From assembly GCA_965240325.2 (NCBI GenBank), contig OZ251226.1:992001-1056000 (forward strand): a stretch of DNA of 64,000 nucleotides, written 5' to 3'. The stretch comes from Rebecca billardiae RCC1528. Lineage: Eukaryota > Haptophyta. Under the pieces are notes generated by a model. That model saw only the letters and a list, made by a program, of their open reading frames with translations. It did no database searches and was not told the DNA's origin. Numbering within the stretch: position 1 is the first letter of the stretch; each line of letters opens with the position of its first letter. A program made the translations under genes and the position numbers. This document shows positions 40,112 to 52,416 of the stretch, one piece after another.

Positions 40112-43100
40112 CTCGGGCGAGCTCAGCGTGCGCATGGTCGCCGCGTCCCGCCCCTACGCGTGTGAGTACCTAGGCACGACGACGCGGCTTGTGGTGACGC
40201 CGCTCACCGACCGGTGCTACCGGACGCTGCTCGGCGCGATCGAGCTGCGGCTGGGCGGCGCGCCGGAGGGGCCGGCGGGGACGGGCAAGACCGAGACCGT
40301 CAAGGACGTCGCGCGCGCGCTCGCCACGCAGTGCATCGTCTTCAACTGCTCGGAGGGGTTGGACGCGGCCGCGATGGCCAAGTTCTTCAAAGGGCTGGCG
40401 TCGTGTGGCGCGTGGTCGTGCTTCGACGAGTTCAACCGGATCGACGTGGAGGTGCTCTCGGTGGTGGCGCAGCAGATGCTGGCGATCCAGCTCGCGCTCG
40501 GCGCCGCGCTGCCCACCTTCTCCTTCGAGGGCGTCACGCTGCGCCTGCACCCCGGGTGCGCGACGTTCACGACAATGAACCCTGGCTACGCCGGCCGCGC
40601 CGAGCTACCTGACAACCTGCAGGCCATGTTCCGCCCGTGCGCGATGATGGTGCCGGACTACGCGCAGATCGCGGAGATCATGCTCCACGCGGGCGGCTTC
40701 CACGACGCGCGGCGCTGCGCCGCCAAGATCGTCTCGTGCCTCCGGCTGTGCTCCGAGCAGCTCTCGGGGCGCGACCACTACGACTGGGGCATGCGCGCTG
40801 TCAAGGCGGTGATTGTGACCGCCATCGCGCTCAAGGCCGAGCTGCACGAGCGCTTCCCCGCGCCGCCGCCGCCGCTGCACGCGGACGCGGACGCGGAGGA
40901 GTACGAGAAGCACGTGGCGGGCGTGCTCGAGCGCGCCGAGGGCGGCGGCGAGGAGGCGGACCCCGACGCCGAGGGCGCGGGCACCGACGCGGCCGACGCG
41001 GCCGCGCGCCGCGCCGCGGCCGCCGCGGCCGCCAACCGGCGACTGAGCGGCGTCATGCCCGAGCGCGACGAGCTCGAGCTCACGCTCGGCGCGCTGCGCG
41101 CGTGCACGCTGCCCAAGCTCGTGGCGGACGACGTGCCCCTCTTCGCCGGCCTCGTGCGCGACCTCTTCCCGCACACCGCCGCGCCGCCCAGCCAGCACGG
41201 CGCGCTCGTCGAGGCGCTTGCCGCCGTGTGCCACGCGCGCGCGCTCCAGCCGACGCCGCCCTTCCTCACCAAGTGCGAGCAGCTGCACTCGACGATGACG
41301 ACGCGGCACGGGATCATGCTCGTCGGCGCGCCGATGGCGGGCAAGTCCGCCGCGCTCTCCGCGCTGCGCGCCGCGCTGCCCCGCGCGGAGGGCGCGGGCG
41401 GCGGCGCGCGGCCGCAGATGTCCGTTCTCAATCCGAAAGCGCTTCCGCCCTCACGGCTCTACGGTTCCTTCGACGCCGCCTCGCACGAGTGGACGGACGG
41501 CGTGGTCGCGGCGCTCACGCGCCGGCTGGTCGGCGCCGCGAGCGCCGCGAGCGCGCGCGCCGACGCGCGCGGCCGCGAGGCGCTCGAGCCCGCGCCGGAC
41601 GCGCTGCGCGCCGAGCCGTCGACGCTGAGCGCGGGCGAGGGCGGCGGCGGCGGCCTCGGCGGCGGCGGCAGCGCGCTGCTCGCGCGCCACTCGAGCCTGA
41701 TGGAGGCGGCGCCCGCCGCGGCGTCGTCGGCGTCGGCGGTGGGCTCGGCGGGCGGCTCAGCCGCCACCGCGCCGCCCGCCGGCCCGTGGCGCGGCTGGCT
41801 CGTCTTCGACGGGCCGGTCGACGCCCTGTGGATCGAGTCAATGAACACGGCGCTCGACGACAACAAAAAGCTGTGCCTGGCGTCGGGAGAGGTGATCCGG
41901 CTGCCGCTCGGCTTCTCGCTGCTGTTCGAGGTGGCGGACCTGGCGCAGGCGTCGCCCGCGACGGTCTCGCGCACCGGGATGGTCTTCTTCGAGGCGGACC
42001 AGCTCGGCTGGCGCGCCCTCGCGCGCTCGTGGCTCGAGGCACTGCCTGGCTCGCTCGAGGCACGTTCGGCCGAGCTCGAGCGCGCGATCGAAGTGCTCGC
42101 GCCTCCGCTGCTGACGCTCGCGTGCACCGCGCGCGCGCTGGTGGGCTCGTCGGAGCTCGCGCTCTTCTCGTCGTTCCTGCGCGTGCTCGACGCGCACCTC
42201 GCGCCGTTCGTCGGGCACGTCGAGGCGGGCGAGGTCGCCGCGAGCGCGGACGCGGCCGCGGGCTCGCGCGCGACGCAGCCGCGCGCGCGCGGCGGCCTCG
42301 GCACAGACACGAGAACGCTCCCGCCGGTCTCTCTCGCCGGCATCGTGGTCTTCTCGGCGCTGTGGGCGCTCGGCGGCCCGCTCGACGCGGCGGCGCGCGC
42401 GCGCTTCGTCGCCGAGCTGCGCAACGCGATCGGCCCGCCGCCCTCCTCCACGCCGCTCCTCGCGCCCGGCGACGCGTCGGCGAAGCGCGTCGGCGGCACG
42501 CGCCCTCCGGCCGAGACCGCCGGACCGCTGGGGGTCGCGCTCGCGCTGCCGGCGGTGCCCGGCGCGCAGCTGTTCGACTTCCGGTACGACGCGGGGCGGA
42601 ACGACTGGCTGCCGTGGCTGCCCGACGCCGACGCCTTCCGCCCGCCGCGCGACGTGCCCTTCACCCAGATCGTCGTCCCCACCGTCGAGACGGCGCGCAT
42701 GTCGGCGCTGCTCGGCGCGCTCTCGGCTAACGGGTTCCACGCGCTCGTGGTCGGCGAGTCGGGCGTGGGCAAGTCGACGGTGGTGCACGCGGCGACGCGC
42801 GGGCTGGCGCCGAGCGCGATGATGCGCATCGACGTGCAGCTCTCCGCGCGCACGCCCGCCGGCCTCGTCCAGGCCGTCGTCGACGCGCGGATGCGCAAGC
42901 GGCAGCGCGGCGTTTACGGCCCGCCGCTGCTTGGGCAGCGGGCTCTCGTCTTTGTCGACCAGCTCTCAATGCCCGTGCCCGAGGCGTTCGGCTCGCAGCC
43001 GCCGCTCGAGCTGCTGCGCCAGCTGCTCGACCAGGGCGGGTGGTACGCCGGCGGCGGCGGCTCCGCCGCCGCGCCCGCCGGCGCCGCCGACTTCCACCGG

Positions 43101-46100
43101 CTCGAGGACACGCACCTCGTGTGCGCAATGCAGCCCGAGGGCAGCGGCGGGCGCTCGCTGCCGCCGCGCCTGCGCCGCCACTTCGTCGCGCTCGCGCTCA
43201 CGCCGCCGTCGGCGGGCGAGCTCGAGCGGGTGTACGGGACGATCGTGGGCGCGCACGTGATGGGCGCCGCGCCCGAGGTGCGCTCGCTCGCCCCCTCCGT
43301 CGTGCGCGCCACCATCGCGCTCTTCCTGGAGGCTCGCGAGACGCTGCTGCCGACGCCCGCCAAGCCACACTACTCCGTCAACGCGCGCGACGTCGGGCGC
43401 GTGGCGCACGGGCTGGTGAGCACGCCGCCCGCGCTGCTCGGCTCGCGCGCGGAGTACGTGCGGCTGTGGGTGCACGAGGCCACGCGCGTCTTCGGCGACC
43501 GCCTCGTCTCCGCCGAGGACACGCGCTGGCTAGACGTCGCGATGGCGCGCGCGCAGCAGTCTCACCTCGGCATGTCGGACGACGAGTGCGTCGACGGCCG
43601 CTCGCTGCTGTTCGGCGCGTTCGAGCTCGAGGGCGGCGGCGGCGAGGCGTTCGACGACGACGAGGGCGCGGGCGAGGACGCCGGCGCTGCCAGCCGCCGC
43701 GCGGACGAGCCCACCCCGCGCCCCGCGCTCAGCGCCACCGGCCGGCGCCCGTCCGTGGCGTTCGCTCGCGCGTCCGCGTCCGGCGCCGCGGCGGCCGCGG
43801 CCGGACCGCAGGGGCAGCCGGTGAAGCGGCAGGCGTCGTCGTTCCAGCGGCAGCCGTCGACGTTCCAGAAGCTCGTGCGCGAGGGCGCCGACGCCGGCCC
43901 GCCGTACGCCGAGCTCGCCGACCGCGCCGAGCTCCGGCTGCTCATCGAGGCGCACGTGGCAGAGCACAACGTGCTCTCGGCGCGGCCGCTCGCGCTCGTG
44001 CTCTTCCCGGACTTTGTCGAGCACGTTGTCCGGCTGCACCGCGTGCTGCGCCAGCCGCGCGGGCACGCGCTGCTGCTCGGCGTCGCCGGCGCGGGGCGGC
44101 ACTCCGCCGCGCGGCTCGTCGGCGCGATGCTCGGCCTCGAGCTCCTCGAGCCCACGCCCTCGCCCACAGGCGGCTACTCGGACTCTGAGTGGCGCGAGGA
44201 CCTGCGCCGCTGGATCGTGCGCACGGGCCGCGACGGCTTCGAGGGGATGCTGCTGCTCTCGGACGCGGAGCTGCGGCGCGGCTCCGTGATCGACGACGTG
44301 AGCTCGCTGCTCTCCTCCGGCGCCGTCTTCGGCCTCTTCGCCGCGGAGGAGGCCGACGCGCTGCTCGGCGAGATGCGCGCGGTCGCGGCGGGCGAGGCGC
44401 GCGCGGGCGTCAAGATGGCTCGAGCCGCAGCCGCGGACGACGCCGAGCCCGCCGCCGTGTGGGACTACCTGGCCGCGTGCGTGCGCGACCGGCTGCACGT
44501 GGTGCTGTGCATGGCGCACGCGAGCGCCGAGTTCCGCGCCACGCTGCGCGCCTTCCCCGCCCTCGTCGACGTGTGCACGATCGACGTGTACGGCGGGTGG
44601 CCGGATGATGCGCTGGCCGACGTGGCGGGCGCGCTGCTGCGGCCCGCGGCGCGCAAGCGCACGCCGCTCGCGAGCTGCGTGGAGACGGTGGTGCAGTGCG
44701 CGCCGCAGCTGCACCGCGCGTACGAGCGCGCCGCGTCCGAGTTCTCCCTCGCGGCCGGCCGGCCGGTCGAGCTCACCTCCGCCGCGTTCCTCACGCTGCT
44801 GCGCCGACTGCTCCGCTTGCTCGCGGAGGAGGGCACGGCCGTCGTCGAGCGGCGCCGGCGGTACGAAGCCGGGCTGCAGACGCTCGCCGCGACGTCGGAG
44901 CAGGTGGCGCAGATGCGCGTGGAGCTGGAGGTGCTGCGGCCGCAGCTGCTGGGCAAGACGAAGGAGGCGGAGGCGATGCTGCGCGAGATCGAGGCCGAGC
45001 AGCGCGTCGCGGACGAGCAGCGAGGCACGGTGGAGCAGGAGGAGGCGGAGTGCACCAAAAAAGCCGCCGAGGCGCAGAGCTTGAAGGAGTCGTGCGAGGC
45101 CGATCTCTCGCTCGCGATGCCCGCGGTGGAGGCGGCGATCGGCGCGCTCAAGTCGCTGCGGAAGGAGGACATCATCGAGGTCAAGTCGATGAACTCGCCG
45201 CCCGAGGGCGTCAAGCTCACGATGGAGGCGCTCTGCATCCTGCGAGGCGTCAAGCCTGTCCGCCGCACGTCGCGCGCGCCCAACGGTTCGGTCGTCAAGA
45301 CAGACGACTACTGGGGCGCGGCGAAGATCATGCTCGGCGAGCGCGACTTCATCTCGAACCTGGTGCACTTCAAGCGGGACGAGGTGGCGCCGACGACGCT
45401 GATGGCCCTCTCGCCGTACATCGCCAACCCCGCCTTCCAGCCCGACAACATTGGGCGCTCGTCGAAGGCGGCGATGGGCCTGTGCCGCTGGGTTCGCGCA
45501 GTCGATCAGTACTGCGCGGCCGCCGAGGCGATCGCGCCGAAGCGCGCGGCGCTGCGCGCGGCGGAGCGCACGCTGAGCGAGGCGAAGGGCGCGCTCGAGA
45601 CCAAGAAGCGCCAGCTCGCCGGCCTCGACGCGCACATCGCCGACCTCCGCGCGAAGCTCAAGGAGACATCGGCGGAGAAGACGCGCGTCGCGAGCGCGGT
45701 CGACGACTGCGAGGCTCGGCTGCAGCGCGCGCAGCGGATCGTGAGCGGGCTCGGCGGCGAGCGCGAGCGGTGGGAGGGGGCGAAGGAGGAGCTGACCGGG
45801 CGGATCGAGTGCCTCGTCGGCGACCTGCTCCTCGCCGCCGCCACCATCGCGTACGCCGGCCCGCTGGACGCGCCGGCGCGCGAGCGCGCGCGCGTCGGCT
45901 GCGAGGCCGTGCTCGCGCGCGCAGGTCTGGCCGCACGCGCACCCTTCTCGCTGCGCGCGACGCTGGGCGAGCCGGTGCTCGAGCAGCAGTGGCGCGGGCA
46001 GGGGCTCCCCGCGGACGCGCTCTCCATCGAGAACGCGCTGATCCTCACCGCCTCCGACCGCCACCCGTACATGCTCGACCCGCACGGACTCGCGGCCGCG

Positions 46101-49100
46101 TGGGTGCGCGCGCGCGAGGACCCTAAGTCGCTCATGACGGCGCGCATCCGCGCCGCGGCCGACCCGGCGGACGGCGGGGGCGAGTTCATGCGCACGCTGG
46201 AGAACGCGATGCTGATCGGCGCGCCGCTCCTCGTCGAGCACGCCCCCGAGGCGCTCGACCCCGTCCTCTTCCCCCTGCTCGAGCGCCAACTCGAACTGTC
46301 CGCGGGCGTCCAGTGCGTGCGCGTGGGCGGTCGGTTACTTGAGCGGCACGCGAGCTTCCGCCTCTTCCTCGCGACGTCGGTGCGCTCGCCGCGGCTGCCG
46401 CCGGAGACGGCGTCGCGCGTGTGCGTGCTCAACTTCGAGACCACCTCGCACGGCCTCGAGGAGCAGCTCCTCTCCGTCGTCGTCGCCGCCGAGCGCCCGT
46501 CGCTCGCCGAGGCGCGCATCCGACTCACTGCGGAGTCCGCGGAGAACAAGCGCAACCTCTCCGAGATTGAATCTCAGATCCTCGCGCTGATCGGCGCGGC
46601 GAGCGGCTCGGTGCTGGACGACGACGCGCTGCCGCGCACGCTCGACATGGCCGCCGAGCTCGCCGCCGAGGTCGCCGCGAAGGAGCGCGCCGCCGAGCGC
46701 ACCCTCGCCGAGATCGAGCGCGCGCGCGAGCAGTACACAGCGGTCGCGGCGCGAGCGTCTCACGTCTTCTTCGCCACCTCCGACCTGCGCGTCGTCGAGC
46801 GCTCGTACCAGTGGTCGATGGGCTGGTTCCTCCGGCTGTTCAGCCGCGCGATCCGGCAGGCGCAGGAGCGCACGCCGCCCGCCACCGTCGTCTCGGACGA
46901 GGGCCCCCACGCCTCTGCGCGCGCGTCGGCGCTTCTGTCGACGGTCGTCGATGTCGTGCACACCGATGCGTGCCGGGCGCTCCAGGAGAAGGACAAGCTG
47001 CTGTACGGCGTGCTGCTCGCGTCGCGGCTGCTGCTGGCGGAGGGGAAGGTGGGCGCGGCGGAGTGGGCGGCGTTCGTGCGGCTCGACGACGCGCGCACCC
47101 TCGCCGCCGACGTCGAGGACGACGCCGAGTCCGCCACGGCCAAGCGCGTGCGCGCGAGCAAGGCGGTGGGGCCACCCGATTGGCTGCCGGCGCGAGAGTG
47201 GGCGGCCGTGTGCGCGCTCGCCGCCGAGTTCGACGCGCTCGCGCCGCTCGCGCAGCAGCTCGGCGTGCCCAAGCCGGCGAGGGCGCCCGCCGCCGACGCG
47301 CCGGCGCCGGCGCCGACGTCGACGCCGACGCCGACGCCGACGCCGACGCTGGCCACGCCGGTCGCCGCGCCGGCCGCCGCCGACGCCGGTGCGGCGCCCG
47401 CCGCCGCCGTCGGCGCGGCGCCCGCCGCTTCTGTCGGCGCGCCCGCCGCGCCCGCCGAGGCCGCGCCCGCCGCGCCCGCCGCCGCCGCCGCCGCCGCCGC
47501 CACGCCCGCGGCGGCGTCGGCGCCCGAGGCGTCGGCGCCGGGAGCCGCCGCGCCGGACTCGCCCGCCGACGCGCCCGCCGCGCCCCCGCCCGCCTTCGAG
47601 ATCCCGCAGCTCGCTCGGCCAATCGCGGACGACCCGGGCGCGGCCGCGCGCGCGGCGTCGGCCGCGTCGCGCGAGCTGAGCACCGCGGAGCGGCAGCGCG
47701 AGGCGTGGCGCCGCGTGTTCGACTCGACGGCGCCGCACCTGGAGAGGCTGCCCGGCGCGTGGGCGAGCGAGCTGAGCGCGGTGCAGCGCCTCCTCGTCCT
47801 GCGCGCCCTCCGCCCGGACTGCTGCGTCGCCGCCCTCCGGGCTTTTGTCGCGGACGCGCTCGGCGAGCAGTACGCCTCGCCGCGCGCGCAGGGGCTCGTG
47901 GAGGCTCTGGAAGCCTCGGAGCCGGCGACGCCGCTGCTGCTGCTGCTCACGCCGGGCTCCGACCCGACCGCCGCGCTGATCGAGCTGGCGCGCGTGCGCG
48001 AGGGCGTGCAGCTCGACACGCTCAGCCTCGGCCAGGGCACTGGCCCGCGCGCCGAGGCGCTCGTCGATAGCGCCCTCGCGCGCGGCAGCTGGGTGCTGCT
48101 GCAGAACTGCCACCTGGCTGCGACCTTCATGCCCGCGCTCGAGAGGATGGTGGAGCGGCTGCCGGACGCGGCGCCGCCGGGCTTCCGGCTGTGGCTCACC
48201 TCCGCGCCGACCGACGCGCTGCCCGCGCCCGTGCTGCAGGCCGCGGTCAAGCTCGCCACCGAGCCGCCGCGCGGGCTCCACGCCAACCTCGCTGCCACGT
48301 GGGATCGCCTGGACGAGGGCCACTTTGAAGGCGCGCGCGACGTGCGCACGCTGCGCCGGCTCACGTACGGGCTGGCGCTGTTCCACGCGAGCGTGCTCGG
48401 CCGCCGGCGCTTCGGTGCGCTCGGGTGGAACGTGCCGTACGCCTTCTCCACCGCAGACCTCGACATCTCCACGCGCCAGCTCCGGTTGCTCGTCGACGCG
48501 TATGCGCGGGGCGAGGCGGCGCCCGCCGGCGCGGACGACGACGAGGAGGCGTCGTCGTCGCCGTCGTTGCGCTTCGGCGGCCGGCGGCGCGGGCGCGGCA
48601 AGGCGGTGCGCGTGGCGCAGCCGAGGCCGGACGACGTGCGCGTGCCGTGGGCCGCGCTCAAGCACGTCGTCGGCGAGCTCAACTACGGCGGCCGCGTCAC
48701 CGACGAGCGCGACCGCCGCTGCCTGCGCTCGACTCTCGCGCAGTTCCTCGCGCCCGACGCGCTGCGCGACGGCTTCGCCTTTTGCGACGGGGTGACCGCG
48801 GCGCACGCGCTGCCGCCGGACGGCGCGGACGTGGCCGAGGTGCGCGCGTACGTGCGCGGGCTGCCCGCCGACGCGGAGTCCGCCGTCGCCTTCGGCCTCC
48901 ACCCGAACGCCGAGCTCGCCACCGCGCGCACGGAGCTCTCGACCCTTCTGGCCGCGCTCGTCGCCGCGCGGCCGCGGGGCGCGGGCACGCACGCCGGCTC
49001 GGCCACGGCCGAGGCTGTGCTCACCACCGCGGAGACGCTCGAGCGGCGGCTGGCGCAGCCGTGGGACCTGGTGGACGCGCTCAACGACTTCCCCACGGAG

Positions 49101-50233
49101 TACCTCGAGTCGATGAACACGGTGCTCCTGCACGAGCTCGCTCGGTACAACCGGCTGCTCAGCACGGCGCGCGAGAGCTTGCGCGCTCTCCGCAAGGTGC
49201 GCCCCACCCCGCGCGCACGGCGCACGGCGCACAGCACACGGCGCACAGCGCACAGTGCCCAGCGCCGAGCGCGTCTCTGCGCGCGCCGGCTGCGCGCGCC
49301 GCGGCGCGCACACACACACACGCGTACGCGCGCTCACCGCTCGCGCTCGCACGCGCGCCCTCGCCACGCGCGCAGGGCATCCTCGGCTTTGCGCCGATGA
49401 GCGCTGAGCTCGAGGCGCTGTTCAGCGCGCTGCACGATGGGCGTGTGCCGGCGCAGTGGGCGGCGGCGTGCTACCCGACGCGGAAGCCGCTCGGCGCGTG
49501 GGTGGCGGACCTCGAGCGCAGGGTGGCCTTCTTCGACCGCTGGGTGCGCGCGGGCACGCCCACCGTCTTCTGGCTCGCCGCCTTCTTCTCGACGCAGAGC
49601 TTCCTCACCGCCGTCAAGCAGAACTATGCGCGACGGGTGCGCGCGCGGCCAACGCGCGCGCCCGCTATCGCGCGCCGCACGCGTGCGCCGCCCCCGCACC
49701 ACGGCCGGGGGGGCGAACCGAGCGAGCCGGCGCCCCGTGGGCATGCCCCGTCCGCTCGCGCGCCCTACTCACGCCCGCCCCGCTCTCTCCGCGCGTGCCG
49801 CGCCCGCGCCCCTCCGCAGCACGGCCTGGCGATCGATGCGCTCTCTCTCGACGTTCGAGTGATGGCGGCGCGCACGGCGCGCGAGGTGGGCCACCGCCCG
49901 CCCGACGGCGCGTACGTCGACGGGCTGGTCCTGGAGGGCTGCCGCTGGGACCCGCGCATCGCCGCGCTCAACGAGGCCCTGCCGCGCCAGCTCCACTCGC
50001 ACCTGCCCGTCGTGTGGCTGTGCCCCGTGGTCGTGGACACGCACACGCACGAGCAGCGCGGCGTGTACGAGGCGCCCGTGTACCGCACGAGCGCGCGGCA
50101 CGGCAAGCTCTCGACGACGGGCCACAGCTCCAACTTTGTCATGATGGCGCCGCTGCCCACGCAGCTGCCCGCCGCGCACTGGGTGCAGCGTGGCGTCGCG
50201 CTGATTTGCTCGCTCGATGACGACCGCTCGTAG
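33966..50233 (+). CDS. DNAH: axonemal dynein heavy chain (inner-arm, DNAH1-like), 3 exons
   Basis: Motor subunit powering flagellar beating. Exons 33966-49196, 49376-49636 and 49820-50233 join in frame to 5301 residues, well above the usual 4000-4600. The start is ATG 33966 (MGDLHFDARVRT); the longer frame begins with TTG. The first ~450 residues are Ala/Pro/Ser-rich with RPSSA-like motifs. Next comes a region resembling DNAH1 (SRYYFNDGSWQWSACRVLAF, then RLNLLFDDESPLPFALRVID). Walker A motifs: AAA1 GPAGTGKTE (~2100), AAA2 GAPMAGKS (~2454), AAA3 GESGVGKS (~2929) and AAA4 the usual degenerate GVAGAGRHS (~3371). Stalk and microtubule-binding domain (~3620-3930) include IIEVKSMNSPPEGVKL and DYWGAAKIMLGE. 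The C-terminus ends VQRGVALICSLDDDRS. Poly-Pro (before AAA1) and Ala/Pro/Thr-rich (~4440-4540) insertions account for much of the extra length. Introns are 179 and 183 bp. DNAH1 affinity is likely but not proven. Confidence 0.93.
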
Positions 50234-50827
50234 AGACGACGACCGCGGTGTGATGAAGCCGAAGGAGATCCGATGCGTGGAGGCCGGCCGCATGCCGCGG
50301 CGGCAACATCGGCAATCGCTCGTAGCGCGCACAAGCTGGCGCCGCGGGCAATAGCTGCTGCTGTGCCGCCACAGTGCTGCTATATGCAATGTCAATCTAT
50401 ATATATACGAACTTCGTGCCGCAGTAGCAGCTAGTCCGCCCGGCTCCGCGGCGGCGGCTCCGGCCCCTCGGCCGCGGTCCCGGCGGCGGTCCCGGTGACT
50501 CCGCGCGGACCGTTCCGGAATCGTTCGTCATGCTTCGGCGCTGCCGACGACCACGGGTGATTGGTGAAACTACGGCGCGCGCTCATCGCTATATCTCGGC
50601 GCGGATGCTACTGATTATTATGACGACGCCGATGACGAATCATCATCGTCACGGGTGACATGGTGCCATACGAATTACGACAAAACCTTACGATGACGAC
50701 GATGACGACGATGACGAGCGATAGATCGAGCCTGCTGCAAGCAGTGAGCAGCAGAGCAGCCAGAGTCGTGGCCAAGGCGCACATATCCGACATCGCGCGT
50801 CTGCTCGTCACATCACATATTATTACA
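50234..50827. other. intergenic gap, convergent 3' ends
   Basis: 594 bp between the stop codons of the dynein and the molybdopterin oxidoreductase. It contains CTATATATATACGAAC near 50398, a run of GACGAT/GATGAC units at about 50690-50720 and no gene. Confidence 0.5.
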
Positions 50828-51790
50828 TCAGCTGTCGTGCAGCGTCGTGAATCGCGAGACGAATGCACCGAGGAGGTTGCCGCCGTACTGCATCACGCTC
50901 ACCCAGACATCATGCCCACCAACGCGGCGGTATACGCCCGGCGCGGCCGCGAGCCACTCCCACACGAACGCGCTCCAGCCCTCGCGGAATCGCTCGTTTT
51001 GCGCGACGCGGCCGCGCGGGTGGCAGCCACACTTCTCCCAGAAGCCTTTGCGGTACTCGTCCAGCAGCTGCAGCTCCGTGAGCCACTTGGCGCTCTTCCA
51101 GCCGAACAGGCGCGGGAACACGATCCGCGGGCCGCCGTGCTCCATCGTGAGCGGCTGGCCGTCATGCGCCCACGCGAAGAAGGCGCCTTCCGTGTCCTCG
51201 CGGCACACGGGCGCCGTGTAGCCGTCGGCCGCGCGCTGGAAGAGCCAGGTCCACTGCCGGCCGCCAAGCGCCGTGCGCACCTTTGGGTGGGCGAGGATCG
51301 CTTCGAGCGGGACGCCCTCAAACTGCAGGCCGAGGGCCGACCACCCCGTCACGCAGTGCCACGTGTGCTCCTCGAAGCACTTGGCGCCCAGAGATTGAAT
51401 CTCGGCGAGGGTGAGGGCGGCGTGCTCACTGCCCGCGCCTCCGCGCACGACGAGCTTCCACTGCGCGGGGTCGAGCGAGTAAGTGCCGGGCTTGGGCCGC
51501 AGGCCGAGATCGAGGACGATCCAGCGCTTCGCGGCCGTTTGTCCCAGGGGAAGGCCGTCCTTGCTGGCATGCGCGTGGGCAGCACGCATTTTCTGCTGCT
51601 TGGCACTCGCCGCAGCGCGCAACTTTTCCTTCTTCGCCATCTCTCGCCGCACTGTTCCAGATGCTGTTGAGGGATCAATCTCGTCCGCTCCGAGATCCGC
51701 ATCCTCCCTAGCGCTGAGGCGACGTCTCTGCCACAGGAGGGTGAGTACAGCCGCGACGAAGGCGACGATGCACGCTACCCACGCCGTCAT
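50828..51790 (-). CDS. membrane-anchored molybdopterin-dependent oxidoreductase (sulfite oxidase/MsrP fold)
   Basis: 320 residues from ATG 51790. Residues 4-19 form a single N-terminal transmembrane helix followed by QRRR, so the catalytic domain is probably held at a membrane. The core is the oxidoreductase molybdopterin-binding domain: Cys146 in WHCVTGWS is placed like the cysteine that binds molybdenum in this superfamily, and EHGGPRIVFPRLFGWKSAKW (217-236) is the conserved pterin-binding stretch. No heme-binding b5 domain and no C-terminal dimerisation domain are seen, so it resembles the compact MsrP/YedY-like proteins more than animal sulfite oxidase. The substrate is unknown; sulfoxide or sulfite chemistry would be typical. 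The frame is intact. Confidence 0.8.
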   Translation of the reverse strand: MTAWVACIVAFVAAVLTLLWQRRRLSAREDADLGADEIDPSTASGTVRREMAKKEKLRAAASAKQQKMRAAHAHASKDGLPLGQTAAKRWIVLDLGLRPKPGTYSLDPAQWKLVVRGGAGSEHAALTLAEIQSLGAKCFEEHTWHCVTGWSALGLQFEGVPLEAILAHPKVRTALGGRQWTWLFQRAADGYTAPVCREDTEGAFFAWAHDGQPLTMEHGGPRIVFPRLFGWKSAKWLTELQLLDEYRKGFWEKCGCHPRGRVAQNERFREGWSAFVWEWLAAAPGVYRRVGGHDVWVSVMQYGGNLLGAFVSRFTTLHDS

Positions 51791-52416
51791 TTAGCGAGCA
51801 GCCTGCCGCAGGCGCAGGCCGGGCTGTGATGACTCGTGTGCCTTGTAGAGTCGATAGATGCGATGCGGTCTCGCACTCCCGCAGCCACTACCGAAGCGCC
51901 GCGAGAGACTGGCGCGCGTGCGAAGTCGCCCTCGACTGTCCAAGCGGCGATCTCGTGAGGCGGCCGACGGTGAGCTGCGCTCGCACCCTCGCGCAGTACC
52001 CACCGGTGTAGATCTACGACCAGCATGGCTGCCGTGTACAATAGAATAGGTCATGACATGACATTTGTATCGTCATCACATGCTGACTCTGACGCCTGCC
52101 CGTTGCATACCACGTCGTTAATATATTTGCAGCTTATGAGCTAAATCGCTTTATTTAGGCGCTTTTTCATACAGTTTACTATGATTTAACGTGCACATCA
52201 CTTGGTTAAGGCGTGATTAACGCCATCCAACACTGCACAAAGACACCGCCACAAAACAGACCGGCGCTAGTGCATGTACAGCATTTGCTAGATTTGTCGG
52301 GCATACGGCCCCCAGCCCGCGCGAGCGACGCCGCGCGGTGTCTCTCCGAGGTCTCACGCCCGCTGTCTGGCCAGTGACTCTTCTAAGTGCCACGCAGTCA
52401 CTTCGAGTTTGGTCGG
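51791..52416. other. intergenic gap
   Basis: About 625 bp between the start of the oxidoreductase gene and the stop of the PP2A gene (both on the minus strand). It holds the unpaired terminal-repeat copy at 52172-52217 and AT-rich sequence around 52120-52170. No gene is seen. Confidence 0.55.
52172..52217 (+). repeat. third, unpaired copy of the terminal repeat
   Basis: Same sequence as the left terminal repeat at 1721 except for a 3-nt insertion (CACATCACTTGG for CACACTTGG). No inverted partner was seen to its right within the window. It lies in the intergenic gap left of the PP2A B'' gene. Confidence 0.6.

Noticed and set aside
43530-49367. Long minus-strand frames (919 and 1010 codons) opposite the dynein
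   Set aside because: Arg-rich GC-skewed shadows; the plus strand has full dynein motor motifs in one frame.
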